The notes: generated from the sequence alone by a model not told the origin. Positions 25,388 through 33,756 are shown, counted from the first letter of the stretch. The stretch: 40,370 nucleotides of DNA from Chlorobium sp. (GCF_021740465.1 NZ_JAIOZR010000019.1:1-40370), one strand, 5' to 3'. Made by a program: numbers and translations.

Positions 25388-25764
25388 TGAAAGAGATCAT
25401 ATCAGTAATCCGCATCAACAAGGTTAACGAAACCAAAAAGGCGCTCGTCGACGCAGGCATTCCCGCATTCACGGCAACAGGACGGGTGATGGGTCGCGGC
25501 AAGGGCCAGGTTCACTACGACATTCTTCAGGGAGCGGAAGCCGGACATCCGGAGGCCATCGCCCAGCTCGGCAACGCACCGAGACTGGTTGCAAAACGCA
25601 TCCTGACCGTTGTGGTTCCTGACGAACTTTGCCAGATGGCCATCGATACCATCATTAAAACAAACCAGACCGGCAAACCCGGAGACGGCAAAATTTTTGT
25701 TACCCCGATTCTCGACACCGTAAGGGTCAGGACCGGCGAGGAAGGCGATGAAGCGCTGAACTAA
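25387..25764 (+). CDS. nifI2: NifI2, PII-like nitrogenase regulator
   Basis: 125 residues of PII type: MKEIISVIRINKVNETKKAL, AGIPAFTATGRVMGRGKGQVHYDILQ, RLVAKRILTVVVPDELCQMAIDTIIKTNQTGKPGDGKIFVTPILDTVRVRTGEEG. The T-loop is longer than in NifI1, as known for NifI2, and includes a stretch EAGHPEAIAQLGNAPR. It works with NifI1 to switch nitrogenase off and on after translation. It overlaps nifI1 by one base and is 37 bases before nifD. Confidence 0.95.
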   Translation: MKEIISVIRINKVNETKKALVDAGIPAFTATGRVMGRGKGQVHYDILQGAEAGHPEAIAQLGNAPRLVAKRILTVVVPDELCQMAIDTIIKTNQTGKPGDGKIFVTPILDTVRVRTGEEGDEALN

Positions 25765-25801
25765 CGAGAACAACTTACAAGGTGTAAACGGAGAGAGCTA
25801 C

Positions 25802-27442
25802 ATGGAGGCTATGAATCATTATCCGGATCCTTCCAAAATCAGGGAGGAACTGGTACAAAAATATCCGGCGAAGGTCGCGAAAAAACGAACCAAGTCGATT
25901 ATCATCAACGACCCGGAAAGCATACCTGAAGTACAGGCGAACGTCCGCACGGTTCCCGGCATCATCACCCAGCGCGGATGCTCATACGCAGGCTGCAAGG
26001 GCGTGGTGCTCGGACCGACCCGTGACATCGTCAACATTGTACACGGGCCGATCGGCTGCAGTTTTTACGCCTGGCTGACCCGCCGCAACCAGACAAGACC
26101 GGAAACCCCGGAGCATGAAAACTATATCACCTACTGTTTCTCCACCGACATGCAGGAGGAGAATGTGGTGTTCGGCGGAGAAAAGAAGCTGAAGCAGGCG
26201 ATCCAGGAGGCTTACGATCTTTTCCATCCGAAAGCCATCGCGATCTTCTCGACCTGCCCGGTCGGACTGATCGGCGATGACGTGCATGCCGCGTCAAAAG
26301 AGATGCGCGAGAAGTTCGGCGACTGCAACGTCTTCGGCTTCAGCTGCGAAGGCTACCGTGGCGTCAGCCAGTCGGCAGGCCACCACATAGCCAACAACGG
26401 CGTGTTCAAGCACATGGTCGGACGCAACAACACTCCGTCTGAAGGCAAATTCAAGCTGAACATGCTCGGTGAGTACAACATCGGCGGTGACGCATTCGAA
26501 ATCGAGCGCATCTTCGAGAAGGCCGGAATAACTCTGGTTGCCTCCTTCAGCGGAAACTCGACCGTCGGCCAGCTTGAAAACGCGCACATGGCTGATCTCA
26601 ACGTGATCATGTGCCACCGCTCGATCAACTACATGGGCGAGATGATGGAGACCAAATACGGTATCCCGTGGATGAAGGTAAACTTCGTCGGAGCCGAATC
26701 GACCGCAAAATCGCTGCGCAAGATAGCCGAGTATTTCGATGATGCCGAGCTGAAAGCCCGCGTCGAAGAGGTGATTGCAGAGGAAATGCCGAAAGTCAAG
26801 GCCGTGATCGACGATATCCGCCCGAGAACCGAAGGCAAGACCGCAATGCTCTTCGTCGGCGGCTCTCGTGCCCACCACTACCAGGATCTCTTTACCGAAC
26901 TTGGCATGACGACGGTAGCTGCAGGTTACGAATTCGCTCACCGCGACGACTATGAAGGCCGTCATGTGCTGCCGAGCATCAAGGTCGATGCCGACAGCAA
27001 GAACATCGAGGAGCTGAAAATCGTAGCCGATCCGGAACTCTACCAGCCGAGAAAAAGCGAAGCGGAGCTTGAAGCGCTGAAGGAAAAAGGGCTGGAGATC
27101 AACGGCTACGAGGGCATGATGAAGCAGATGATGAAAAAGTCGCTCGTCGTCGATGACGTCAGCCACTATGAATCGGAAAAGCTGATCGAAATCTACAAGC
27201 CCGATATCTTCTGCGCCGGCATCAAGGAGAAATATGTGGTGCAGAAAATGGGTGTGCCTCTCAAGCAGCTGCACAGCTACGATTACGGCGGTCCCTACAC
27301 CGGCTTTGTCGGCGCGACGAACTTCTACAGGGATATCGACCGCATGGTCAACAATCCGGTCTGGAAGCTTATAAAAGCTCCCTGGGAAACAGCCGGAAAC
27401 CCAAAAGGCGCAGAACTCGAAGCCACCTACGTCACACAGTAA
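25802..27442 (+). CDS. nifD: NifD, nitrogenase MoFe protein alpha subunit
   Basis: 546 residues. P-cluster cysteines at 60 (QRGCSYAGC), 86 (VHGPIGCSFY) and 152 (STCPVGLIGDD). FeMo-cofactor ligands: the cysteine in NVIMCHRSINYMGEMME and the histidine in LKQLHSYDYGGPYTGF. Compared with Azotobacter NifD it has an extra segment of about 50 residues between EFAHRDDYEGR and YGGPYTGF (DSKNIEELKIV...LKEKGLEINGYEGMMKQMMK), as in clostridia and Chlorobi. It is Mo-type: no delta-subunit gene (vnfG or anfG) is nearby. Ribosome site GGAGAG lies six bases before the first ATG; a second ATG three codons later is less likely. Confidence 0.98.
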   Translation: MEAMNHYPDPSKIREELVQKYPAKVAKKRTKSIIINDPESIPEVQANVRTVPGIITQRGCSYAGCKGVVLGPTRDIVNIVHGPIGCSFYAWLTRRNQTRPETPEHENYITYCFSTDMQEENVVFGGEKKLKQAIQEAYDLFHPKAIAIFSTCPVGLIGDDVHAASKEMREKFGDCNVFGFSCEGYRGVSQSAGHHIANNGVFKHMVGRNNTPSEGKFKLNMLGEYNIGGDAFEIERIFEKAGITLVASFSGNSTVGQLENAHMADLNVIMCHRSINYMGEMMETKYGIPWMKVNFVGAESTAKSLRKIAEYFDDAELKARVEEVIAEEMPKVKAVIDDIRPRTEGKTAMLFVGGSRAHHYQDLFTELGMTTVAAGYEFAHRDDYEGRHVLPSIKVDADSKNIEELKIVADPELYQPRKSEAELEALKEKGLEINGYEGMMKQMMKKSLVVDDVSHYESEKLIEIYKPDIFCAGIKEKYVVQKMGVPLKQLHSYDYGGPYTGFVGATNFYRDIDRMVNNPVWKLIKAPWETAGNPKGAELEATYVTQ

Positions 27443-27467
27443 TCAGGAAAAAGGAGACTATTGAATT

Positions 27468-28847
27468 ATGCTATTAAGACATACACCAAAAGAGGTTATA
27501 GCGCGTGAAGGGCTGACGATCAATCCGGCTAAGACCTGCCAGCCGATCGGAGCCATGTATGCGGCGCTCGGCATTCACGGCTGTCTGCCTCACAGCCATG
27601 GCTCACAGGGGTGCTGCTCGTATCATCGCAGCACCCTGACCCGCCACTACAAGGAGCCCGTCATGGCGGCAACCAGTTCTTTCACCGAAGGCGCTTCCGT
27701 TTTCGGCGGCCAGGCCAACCTGCTCCAGTCGATCGAGACCATCTTCGCGGTCTACGAGCCCGACATCATCGCCGTGCACTCGACCTGCCTGTCGGAAACC
27801 ATCGGCGACGACTTGCAGCAGATCACGAAAAAAGCCAAGGATGACGGTAAAATCCCGGAAGGCAAATATGTGATCTACGCCAGCACGCCGAGCTTCGTCG
27901 GCTCGCACGTAACCGGCTATGCCAACATGGTGACAGGCATTGCCGAGCAGTTCGCCCAGTCAACCGGGGAAAAGAAAGACCAGATCAACATTATCGCCGG
28001 ATGGATGGAACCCTCCGACATGCGTGAAATCAAGAAAATCTCCAAAGAGCTCGGAGTGAAGATCGTGCTCTTCCCCGATACGTCGGATGTGCTCGACGCT
28101 CCGCAGACCGGAAAACACGAGTTTTACCCGAAAGGGGGCACGACGATCGAGGAACTGAAAAGCATCGGCGACAGCTCCAGCTCTCTGGCTCTCGGCTGCA
28201 TCAGCGCCGAACCGGCGGCTATCGCACTCGACAAGAAATGCAAGGTGCCGTTTGAAACCGTGGATATGCCGATCGGCCTCTCCGCAACCGACCGCTTCAT
28301 CATGTCTCTGAGCAAGGCGGCAGGTGTACAGGTTCCTGACGAGATCACTGCTGAAAGAGGACGGCTCGTCGACGTCATGACCGACATGGAACAGTACTTC
28401 TACGGCAGGAAAGTCGCGCTTTTCGGCGATCCCGATCAGCTCATTCCTCTGACCGAGTTCCTGCTTGACCTGAACATGAAGCCGATACACATCGTCAGCG
28501 GCACTCCGGGCCAGCGTTTTGAAAAACGGATGAAAGAGATTCTCCGGAGGATTCCGGAAGCGAACTTCAGGAACGGCCTGAACGCGGATATGTTCCTGCT
28601 TCATCAGTGGATGAAAAACGAGCCGGTGGATCTGCTTATCGGCAACACCTACGGCAAGTACATCGCCCGCGACGAGAACGTTCCGTTTATACGGTTCGGA
28701 TTTCCGATCCTCGACCGGATCGGGCACAGCTACTTCCCGAACATCGGCTACAGCGGCTCGCTGAGACTGGTCGAAAAGATTCTCGGCGCTTTAATGGACC
28801 GTCAGGATCGCGAAGCTCTTGAGGAGAAGTTCGAGCTGGTTATGTAA
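27468..28847 (+). CDS. nifK: NifK, nitrogenase MoFe protein beta subunit
   Basis: 459 residues, starting MLLRHTPKEVIAREGLTINP. P-cluster cysteines lie at 24 (AKTCQPIGA), 49/50 (GSQGCCSYHRS) and in HSTCLSETIGDD. It lacks the roughly 50-residue N-terminal extension of the proteobacterial beta subunit, which matches the long-NifD/short-NifK type. It forms the alpha2beta2 MoFe protein with NifD. The start has AAGGAG nearby (about ten bases before ATG). The structured repeat begins three bases after its stop. Confidence 0.98.
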   Translation: MLLRHTPKEVIAREGLTINPAKTCQPIGAMYAALGIHGCLPHSHGSQGCCSYHRSTLTRHYKEPVMAATSSFTEGASVFGGQANLLQSIETIFAVYEPDIIAVHSTCLSETIGDDLQQITKKAKDDGKIPEGKYVIYASTPSFVGSHVTGYANMVTGIAEQFAQSTGEKKDQINIIAGWMEPSDMREIKKISKELGVKIVLFPDTSDVLDAPQTGKHEFYPKGGTTIEELKSIGDSSSSLALGCISAEPAAIALDKKCKVPFETVDMPIGLSATDRFIMSLSKAAGVQVPDEITAERGRLVDVMTDMEQYFYGRKVALFGDPDQLIPLTEFLLDLNMKPIHIVSGTPGQRFEKRMKEILRRIPEANFRNGLNADMFLLHQWMKNEPVDLLIGNTYGKYIARDENVPFIRFGFPILDRIGHSYFPNIGYSGSLRLVEKILGALMDRQDREALEEKFELVM

Positions 28848-28850
28848 GGA

Positions 28851-28986
28851 CATCTCTTTTTGTCTGTTCCGAAGCCCGATTGCAGCGTTGGGCGGTACTC
28901 GAAATCCTCATGTACTGCGTGTACACTCCGGTTTCTCCGTTCCGTCCGCCTTGCACTCAGGCTTCTTACGACGACAAAAAGAGATG
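28851..28986 (+). repeat. Structured intergenic element, copy 1 (nifK-nifE)
   Basis: A 136-base element begins three bases after the nifK stop. Outer arms CATCTCTTTTTGTC (28851-28864) and GACAAAAAGAGATG (28973-28986) pair perfectly. Inside are GAAGCC/GGCTTC (28871, 28960), GGCGG/CCGCC (28891, 28946), and a central TGTAC-TGCGT-GTACA hairpin. About 70 core bases (28885-28952) are nearly the same as in the copy at 33113. Paired positions change together between copies. There is no open reading frame of note. It may be a mobile hairpin repeat of REP type or a structured RNA that shapes the nif mRNA. Confidence 0.85.
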
Positions 28987-29015
28987 ACTTAGAGAACGGG
29001 ATTGAAAGTACCAAA

Positions 29016-29047
29016 GGATCCCTCCCGGTTTTACCGGGAGGGATTCC
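29016..29047 (+). other. Strong hairpin between nifK and nifE
   Basis: GGATCCCTCCCGGT (29016-29029) pairs with ACCGGGAGGGATTCC (29033-29047) around a three-base TTT loop, with one bulged base. The GC-rich stem is very stable but is not followed by a U-run, so it is more likely an RNA stability or processing element than a full terminator. It separates the abundant nifHDK part of the message from nifENB, which is needed in smaller amounts. Confidence 0.7.
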
Positions 29048-29086
29048 TGATACCTGGAATTACTTATTGAAAAAGGGGCAGGCAGC

Positions 29087-30454
29087 ATGAAGGAAGAGAT
29101 CGGAATTCTCGAGGGGAGACAAAGTCAGGTCTTCGAAAAGAAAAGCGGCGATGAACAGCAGTTCGACATCGCATGCGACAAGACGAGCCTTTCCGGTTCG
29201 GTCAGCCAGCGCGCCTGCGTATTCTGCGGTTCCCGTGTGGTGCTTTACCCTGTTGCCGACGCCATCCATATCGTTCACGGTCCTATCGGCTGTGCCGCAT
29301 ACACCTGGGACATCCGCGGCGCGGTATCCTCCGGCCCGGAACTGCACCGGTTGAGTTTCTCGACCGACCTGCAGGAGATGGACGTGATCTACGGCGGAGA
29401 GAAGAAGCTCTACCGTTCGCTCATCGAGCTGATCGACCAGTATCAGCCGAATGCGGCATTTATCTATTCAACCTGCATCATCGGCCTGATCGGCGACGAT
29501 ATCGAAGCGGTATGCAGGAAAGTTGCACAGGAAAAAGGAATCCCGGTCATGCCGGTGCATTCCGAAGGATTCAAGGGCACCAAGAAGGACGGCTACAAGG
29601 CCGCCTGCTCGGCCCTCATGAAACTGATCGGCACCGGTTCGACCGAGGGGATCAGCCAGTACAGCATCAATATCCTCGGCGAGTTCAACCTTGCGGGGGA
29701 AGCCTGGATCATCCGGGAATATTACGAAAAAATGGGCATCGAGGTGGTGGCCACCATGACCGGCGACGGCAGGATCGACGCCATCAGGCGCTCGCACGGC
29801 GCTTCGCTCAACGTGGTGCAGTGCTCCGGTTCGATGACCAGTCTTGCAAAGGATATGGAAGAGAAATACGGCATTCCCTACATCCGCGTCTCCTACTTCG
29901 GCTTCGAGGATATGTCGAAATCGCTCTACGACGTGGCTGCACTCTTCCCCGACAGACCCGAGATCATGGAGAGAGCAAGGGAGATTGTCCGCGACGAGAT
30001 CCGGAAATACTATCCGGAAATGCAGAAGTTCAAAAGCTCCCTGACCGGCAAGAAGGCCGCCATCTATGTCGGCGGTGCGTTCAAGACCTTCTCGCTTATC
30101 AAGGCCCTGCGCACGATCGGTATGTCGGTGGTGCTCGCCGGCTCGCAGACAGGCAATAAGGATGATTACGAGCGCCTCAGGGAGATGTGCGATGAAGGCA
30201 CGGTGATCGTCGACGACTCGAACCCTGTGGAGCTCTCCAAGTTCGTGCTCGAAAAAGAGGCCGACCTGCTTATCGGCGGCGTCAAGGAACGACCGATAGC
30301 CTTCAAGCTCGGCGTCGGATTCTGCGACCACAACCACGAACGGAAGATCCCTCTGGCCGGATTCGTCGGCATGTACAATTTTGCAAAAGAGGTTTATGAA
30401 TCGGTGATGAGCCCCGTCTGGCAGTTCGCTCCGAGAAAAGGAGGTCTCGCATGA
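29087..30454 (+). CDS. nifE: NifE, FeMo-cofactor scaffold alpha subunit
   Basis: 455 residues, paralogue of NifD. Cluster cysteines occur in QRACVFCGSRVV, VHGPIGCAAYTWD and YSTCIIGLIGDD. The position of the NifD cofactor histidine is replaced by the NifE-type FCDHNHERKIPLAGFVGMYNFAKEV, which excludes a second nitrogenase alpha subunit. NifEN takes the precursor (NifB-co) and matures it with Mo and homocitrate before transfer to NifDK. It overlaps nifN by ATGA. A GGGG-containing purine stretch before the ATG acts as ribosome site. Confidence 0.96.
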   Translation: MKEEIGILEGRQSQVFEKKSGDEQQFDIACDKTSLSGSVSQRACVFCGSRVVLYPVADAIHIVHGPIGCAAYTWDIRGAVSSGPELHRLSFSTDLQEMDVIYGGEKKLYRSLIELIDQYQPNAAFIYSTCIIGLIGDDIEAVCRKVAQEKGIPVMPVHSEGFKGTKKDGYKAACSALMKLIGTGSTEGISQYSINILGEFNLAGEAWIIREYYEKMGIEVVATMTGDGRIDAIRRSHGASLNVVQCSGSMTSLAKDMEEKYGIPYIRVSYFGFEDMSKSLYDVAALFPDRPEIMERAREIVRDEIRKYYPEMQKFKSSLTGKKAAIYVGGAFKTFSLIKALRTIGMSVVLAGSQTGNKDDYERLREMCDEGTVIVDDSNPVELSKFVLEKEADLLIGGVKERPIAFKLGVGFCDHNHERKIPLAGFVGMYNFAKEVYESVMSPVWQFAPRKGGLA

Positions 30455-31824
30455 AAACGACAGCAATAAACGGCAAAACGGCCAAAACGGCAACCCAGAA
30501 CGCCTGCAAGCTCTGCAACCCTCTGGGCGCATGCCTGGCTTTCCGCGGCATAGAGAACTGCGTCCCGTTCCTGCACGGCTCGCAGGGGTGTGCGACCTAT
30601 ATCAGAAGGTACCTTATCAGCCACTACAAGGAGCCGATCGATATCGCCTCGTCGAACTTCAACGAAGAGACCGCCGTGTTCGGCGGCAGCCACAACCTGA
30701 AGCTCGGACTGAAAAACGTTTCGCAGCAGTACCGTCCCGAAGTGATCGGCATTGCCACCACCTGCCTTTCGGAGACCATCGGCGACGATGTCCCGATGAT
30801 CCTGAAGGAGTACAAAGCCATCATGGGTAACGACGAGCCCCTGCCTGTCATGATATTCGCCTCGACGCCGAGCTACAGCGGCACGCATATCGACGGGTTT
30901 CACGCTGCCGTACGTTCGGCCGTGAAAACGCTTGCCGAAGCGGAACCGAAAAAGCATCTGGTGAACATCTTCCCCGGCATGATCTCGCCTGCCGATATCC
31001 GCTACCTGAAAGAGATCATGAACGCCTTCGCCACCCCGTTCGTGCTGCTGCCCGACTACTCGCAGACGCTCGACGGAGGACCCTGGGCCGAATATCACAG
31101 AATCCCGCCCGGAGGCACCACGACCAGGGCAATCGCAAGCACGGGCGGTGCATCGGCGAGCATTGAGTTCGGCTCCACGCTCGAAGCGCAGAAATCGGCT
31201 GCAGGGTACCTCGCTGAGCAGTTCGGGGTAGTGCGCCACCACCTGCCCCTGCCGATCGGCATCAAGGCAAGCGACCGGTTCTTCGCGGTTCTGGAGCAAC
31301 TGACCGGAAAGTCTCTGCCCCCCGCCTACGAGGATGAACGCCGCCGCCTCGTCGACGCCTACGCCGACGGCCACAAGTACATCTTCGGCAAAAGGGCGAT
31401 TCTCTACGGCGAGGAGGATCTGGTGATCTCGATGGCCGCCTTCCTGCACGAAATCGGCGTAGTGCCGGTACTCTGCGCTTCGGGCGGCAAAAGCGGCCTC
31501 ATGAAAAAGCGACTGCTCGAACTGATACCCGACCTTGAGGAAGCGGGAATCAAGGTGCGCGAAAACGTCGACTTCGTCGACATCGAACACGAAGCGGACG
31601 AGCTCCGACCGGACGTCCTCATCGGCAACAGCAAGGGATTTACCATGTCGAAGAAGCACGACCTGCCGCTCATCAGGATCGGCTTTCCCATTCACGACCG
31701 CTTCGGAGGGCAGCGGCTGCACCATCTCGGCTACCGCGGCACACAGGAGCTCTTCGACCGAATCGTCAACACCGTGATCGAAGAACGGCAGAAGTCTTCA
31801 CCAATCGGCTATACGTATATGTAA
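30451..31824 (+). CDS. nifN: NifN, FeMo-cofactor scaffold beta subunit
   Basis: 457 residues, paralogue of NifK. After a lysine/threonine-rich start it shows NACKLCNPLGACLAFRGIENCVPFLHGSQGCATYIRRYLISHYKEP and ATTCLSETIGDDVPMIL, as in NifN. The latter half includes PLPIGIKASDRFFAVLEQLTG and IRIGFPIHDRFGGQRLHHLGYRGTQELFDRIVN. With NifE it forms the alpha2beta2 scaffold. The ATG overlaps the nifE stop, and nifB follows after 13 bases. Confidence 0.96.
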   Translation: MKTTAINGKTAKTATQNACKLCNPLGACLAFRGIENCVPFLHGSQGCATYIRRYLISHYKEPIDIASSNFNEETAVFGGSHNLKLGLKNVSQQYRPEVIGIATTCLSETIGDDVPMILKEYKAIMGNDEPLPVMIFASTPSYSGTHIDGFHAAVRSAVKTLAEAEPKKHLVNIFPGMISPADIRYLKEIMNAFATPFVLLPDYSQTLDGGPWAEYHRIPPGGTTTRAIASTGGASASIEFGSTLEAQKSAAGYLAEQFGVVRHHLPLPIGIKASDRFFAVLEQLTGKSLPPAYEDERRRLVDAYADGHKYIFGKRAILYGEEDLVISMAAFLHEIGVVPVLCASGGKSGLMKKRLLELIPDLEEAGIKVRENVDFVDIEHEADELRPDVLIGNSKGFTMSKKHDLPLIRIGFPIHDRFGGQRLHHLGYRGTQELFDRIVNTVIEERQKSSPIGYTYM

Positions 31825-31837
31825 AAGGGAGGAACCT

Positions 31838-33112
31838 ATGACACTGAACATCAAAAACCATCCATGCTTCAACGATTCGTCGCGTCACACCTTCGGACGA
31901 ATCCACCTCCCGGTTGCGCCGAAATGCAACATCCAGTGCAACTACTGCAGCCGCAAGTTCGACTGCATGAACGAAAACCGTCCGGGAGTCACCAGCAAGG
32001 TGCTCTCTCCACGTCAGGCGCTCTACTACCTGCAGCAGGCAGTGAAGCTCTCGCCGAACATTGCCGTGGTTGGCATTGCCGGACCGGGCGACCCGTTCGC
32101 CAATCCGGACGAAACCATGGAGACTCTGCGCCTGGTCAGGGAGCATTACCCTGAAATGCTGCTCTGCGTGGCCACAAACGGTCTCGACCTCCTGCCCTGG
32201 ATTGATGAACTTGCAGAACTGCAGGTCAGCCATGTCACCATCACCATCAATGCCATCGACCCCGAGGTCGGTTCCGAAATCTATGCCTGGGTGCGTCATA
32301 AAAAGAAGATGTACCGCGATGTCGAGGCGGCAAAACTTCTGATCGGCAATCAGCTTGAAGCCCTGAAACGGCTCAAGGAGGTTGGCGTGACGGCAAAAGT
32401 GAACTCAATCATCATTCCGGGAATCAACGACCGTCACGTCGTCGATGTTGCCCGGAAGGTTGCCGAGCTCGGAGCGGACATCCTGAACTGTCTGCCATAC
32501 TACCAGACATCGGAAACCGTGTTCGAGAATATCGAGGAGCCGTCGCTGTCGATGGTGGCCGAAATCCAGAAAGAGACTGCGGAGTTCCTGCCGCAGATGA
32601 AGCACTGCGCGCGCTGTCGCGCCGACGCTGCAGGCATTATCGGCGAACTGAACAGCGAAGAGATGATGCAGAAGCTTGCCGAAGCGGCAAGCATGCCGAA
32701 AAACCCTTCGGAACACCGTCCCTATATAGCTGTCAGCAGTATGGAAGGGGTGCTCATCAACCAGCACCTGGGCGAAGCCGACCGCTTTCTCGTTTACGGA
32801 ATGGACCCCGCAAACGGCACCTGCACGCTCGTCGACTCCCGTCCGGCTCCCCTTCCCGGAGGAGGCCAGCAACGCTGGGAAGCACTTGCCCAGGTGCTGC
32901 ACGACTGCCGCACGCTGCTTGTAAACGGCGCAGGCGACTCCCCCACAAACGTGCTCAACGCCCACGGTATTGACGTGCTCGTCATGGAAGGCATCATCGA
33001 GGAGGGCGTCGAAGGCATCTTTACCGGCAAAGACCTCAAGCACATGATGCGCGGAAGCCAGATTCACGCCTGCGGCACCGGGTGTACCGGTACGGGAGGA
33101 GGCTGCGGGTAA
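31838..33112 (+). CDS. nifB: NifB, radical SAM FeMo-cofactor synthase with NifX-like C-terminal domain
   Basis: 424 residues. Radical SAM motif C-x3-C-x2-C at residues 30, 34 and 37 (APKCNIQCNYCSRKFDC), followed by GIAGPGDPFANP and the further cysteines around MKHCARCRADAAG. From about residue 290 a NifX/NafY-type domain (IAVSSMEGVLINQHLGEADRFLVYG) binds cofactor precursors. The extreme C-terminus is rich in Gly and Cys: HACGTGCTGTGGGCG. NifB makes the 8Fe-9S-C precursor from [4Fe-4S] clusters with SAM as carbon source. AGGGAGGA is a strong ribosome site. The second structured repeat starts at the base after its stop codon. Confidence 0.96.
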   Translation: MTLNIKNHPCFNDSSRHTFGRIHLPVAPKCNIQCNYCSRKFDCMNENRPGVTSKVLSPRQALYYLQQAVKLSPNIAVVGIAGPGDPFANPDETMETLRLVREHYPEMLLCVATNGLDLLPWIDELAELQVSHVTITINAIDPEVGSEIYAWVRHKKKMYRDVEAAKLLIGNQLEALKRLKEVGVTAKVNSIIIPGINDRHVVDVARKVAELGADILNCLPYYQTSETVFENIEEPSLSMVAEIQKETAEFLPQMKHCARCRADAAGIIGELNSEEMMQKLAEAASMPKNPSEHRPYIAVSSMEGVLINQHLGEADRFLVYGMDPANGTCTLVDSRPAPLPGGGQQRWEALAQVLHDCRTLLVNGAGDSPTNVLNAHGIDVLVMEGIIEEGVEGIFTGKDLKHMMRGSQIHACGTGCTGTGGGCG

Positions 33113-33252
33113 GGGTTGTTCGCTGATCTGTTGCGCAGTCCGATAACTGCGTTGGGCGGTACTCGAAATCCTCACGTACTACGTGTACGCTCCGGTTTCT
33201 CCGTTCCGTCCGCCTTGTTCCCGGACTGCTCACGACGATCAGCAAACAACCC
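33113..33252 (+). repeat. Structured intergenic element, copy 2 (nifB-ferredoxin)
   Basis: A 140-base element begins directly after the nifB stop. Outer arms GGGTTGTTCGCTGATC (33113-33128) and GATCAGCAAACAACCC (33237-33252) pair with one mismatch. Inner pairs are GCAGTCC/GGACTGC (33135, 33223), GGCGG/CCGCC and a central CGTAC-TACGT-GTACG hairpin. The core is nearly identical to copy 1 at 28851, but outer arms are unrelated in sequence while still self-complementary, so the fold is what is kept. Confidence 0.85.
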
Positions 33253-33268
33253 TGGCACAATTATTTCA
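33253..33268 (+). promoter_or_regulatory. Weak sigma-54-like site before the ferredoxin gene
   Basis: TGGCACAATTATTTCA has a perfect -24 element (TGGCAC) and correct ten-base spacing, but the -12 position reads TC in place of the required GC. It lies 35 bases before the ferredoxin ATG, directly after the structured element. It may be a decayed or weak nif promoter, or chance. Confidence 0.35.
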
Positions 33269-33302
33269 AGTTATTCAACAATCAACAACCAATACAACCA
33301 TA

Positions 33303-33611
33303 ATGGACAAACCGAAACATCACATCTTCGTCTGCGCGAGCTTCCGCGCTCAGGGCGCACCCCAGGGCATCTGCCACAAAAAAGAAGCCCTCGGCCTGAT
33401 TCCCTACCTTGAAAGCGAACTCTCTGACCGCGGCATGTCGGACGTAGCCGTTTCTGCCACGGCATGTCTGAACCTTTGCGAGAAAGGGCCAGTCGTTGTG
33501 GTCTATCCCGAAAACTTCTGGTACGGCGAAATCGACGGCGAAGAGAAAATCGATGAGATTCTCGATGCTCTTGAAGAGGGCGAAGCCTGCGAAGACTACC
33601 TGATCAACTGA
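33303..33611 (+). CDS. Thioredoxin-like [2Fe-2S] ferredoxin, last gene of the nif run
   Basis: 102 residues from the ATG at 33303 (MDKPKHHIFVCASFRAQGAP). Four cysteines in the pattern of the thioredoxin-like (FeSII/NuoE-type) [2Fe-2S] family: C11 (FVCASFR), C24 (GICHKKE), and two in TACLNLCEKGPVVVVYPENFWYGEID. Small ferredoxins of this type are often found next to nifB or nifEN and may deliver electrons for cofactor assembly or nitrogenase; the partner is not known. It follows nifB across the structured repeat and is closed by a strong terminator. Confidence 0.88.
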   Translation: MDKPKHHIFVCASFRAQGAPQGICHKKEALGLIPYLESELSDRGMSDVAVSATACLNLCEKGPVVVVYPENFWYGEIDGEEKIDEILDALEEGEACEDYLIN

Positions 33612-33625
33612 CCGGCATGCATTCC

Positions 33626-33668
33626 GGAACGCGCTCCCCTGCATGGAGAGCTCGTTCCGTTTTTTTTA
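33626..33668 (+). terminator. Rho-independent terminator of the nif operon
   Basis: GGAACGCGCTCC (33626-33637) pairs with AGAGCTCGTTCC (33647-33658), about 11 pairs with one internal mismatch, followed by a run of eight T (GTTTTTTTTATT). It lies 14 bases after the ferredoxin stop and just before the first ModE-type operator, so it insulates nif from the mod operon. Confidence 0.88.
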
Positions 33669-33671
33669 TTC

Positions 33672-33697
33672 ATCGCTATATCTTTTATTACATAACG
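33672..33697 (+). promoter_or_regulatory. ModE-type operator 1
   Basis: ATCGCTATAT-N7-TACATAACG is an imperfect inverted repeat that matches the ModE box of E. coli as I recall it (CGYTATAT half-site facing a TAYATAACG half-site). It lies 90 bases upstream of the receptor ATG, at the tail of the nif terminator. ModE with molybdate bound normally represses uptake genes from such sites. The modE gene is in the same operon. Confidence 0.75.
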
Positions 33698-33756
33698 TAT
33701 TTTACCGTTCACGAAATTCCGCCCCGGTGCAATGCAAACCGGATATTACCACAACC

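Noticed and set aside
28851-28986. Insertion sequence or CRISPR unit
   Set aside because: No transposase frame and no direct repeats with spacers; the two copies are hairpin elements of about 140 bases without coding content. Short frames inside, such as those ending in FSVPSALF or VSPFRPPC, are by-products of the repeat.
29087-31824. Second set of nitrogenase structural genes (alternative V- or Fe-nitrogenase)
   Set aside because: The pair shows NifE and NifN features (DHNHERK in place of the cofactor histidine) and there is no delta-subunit gene, so they are scaffold genes.
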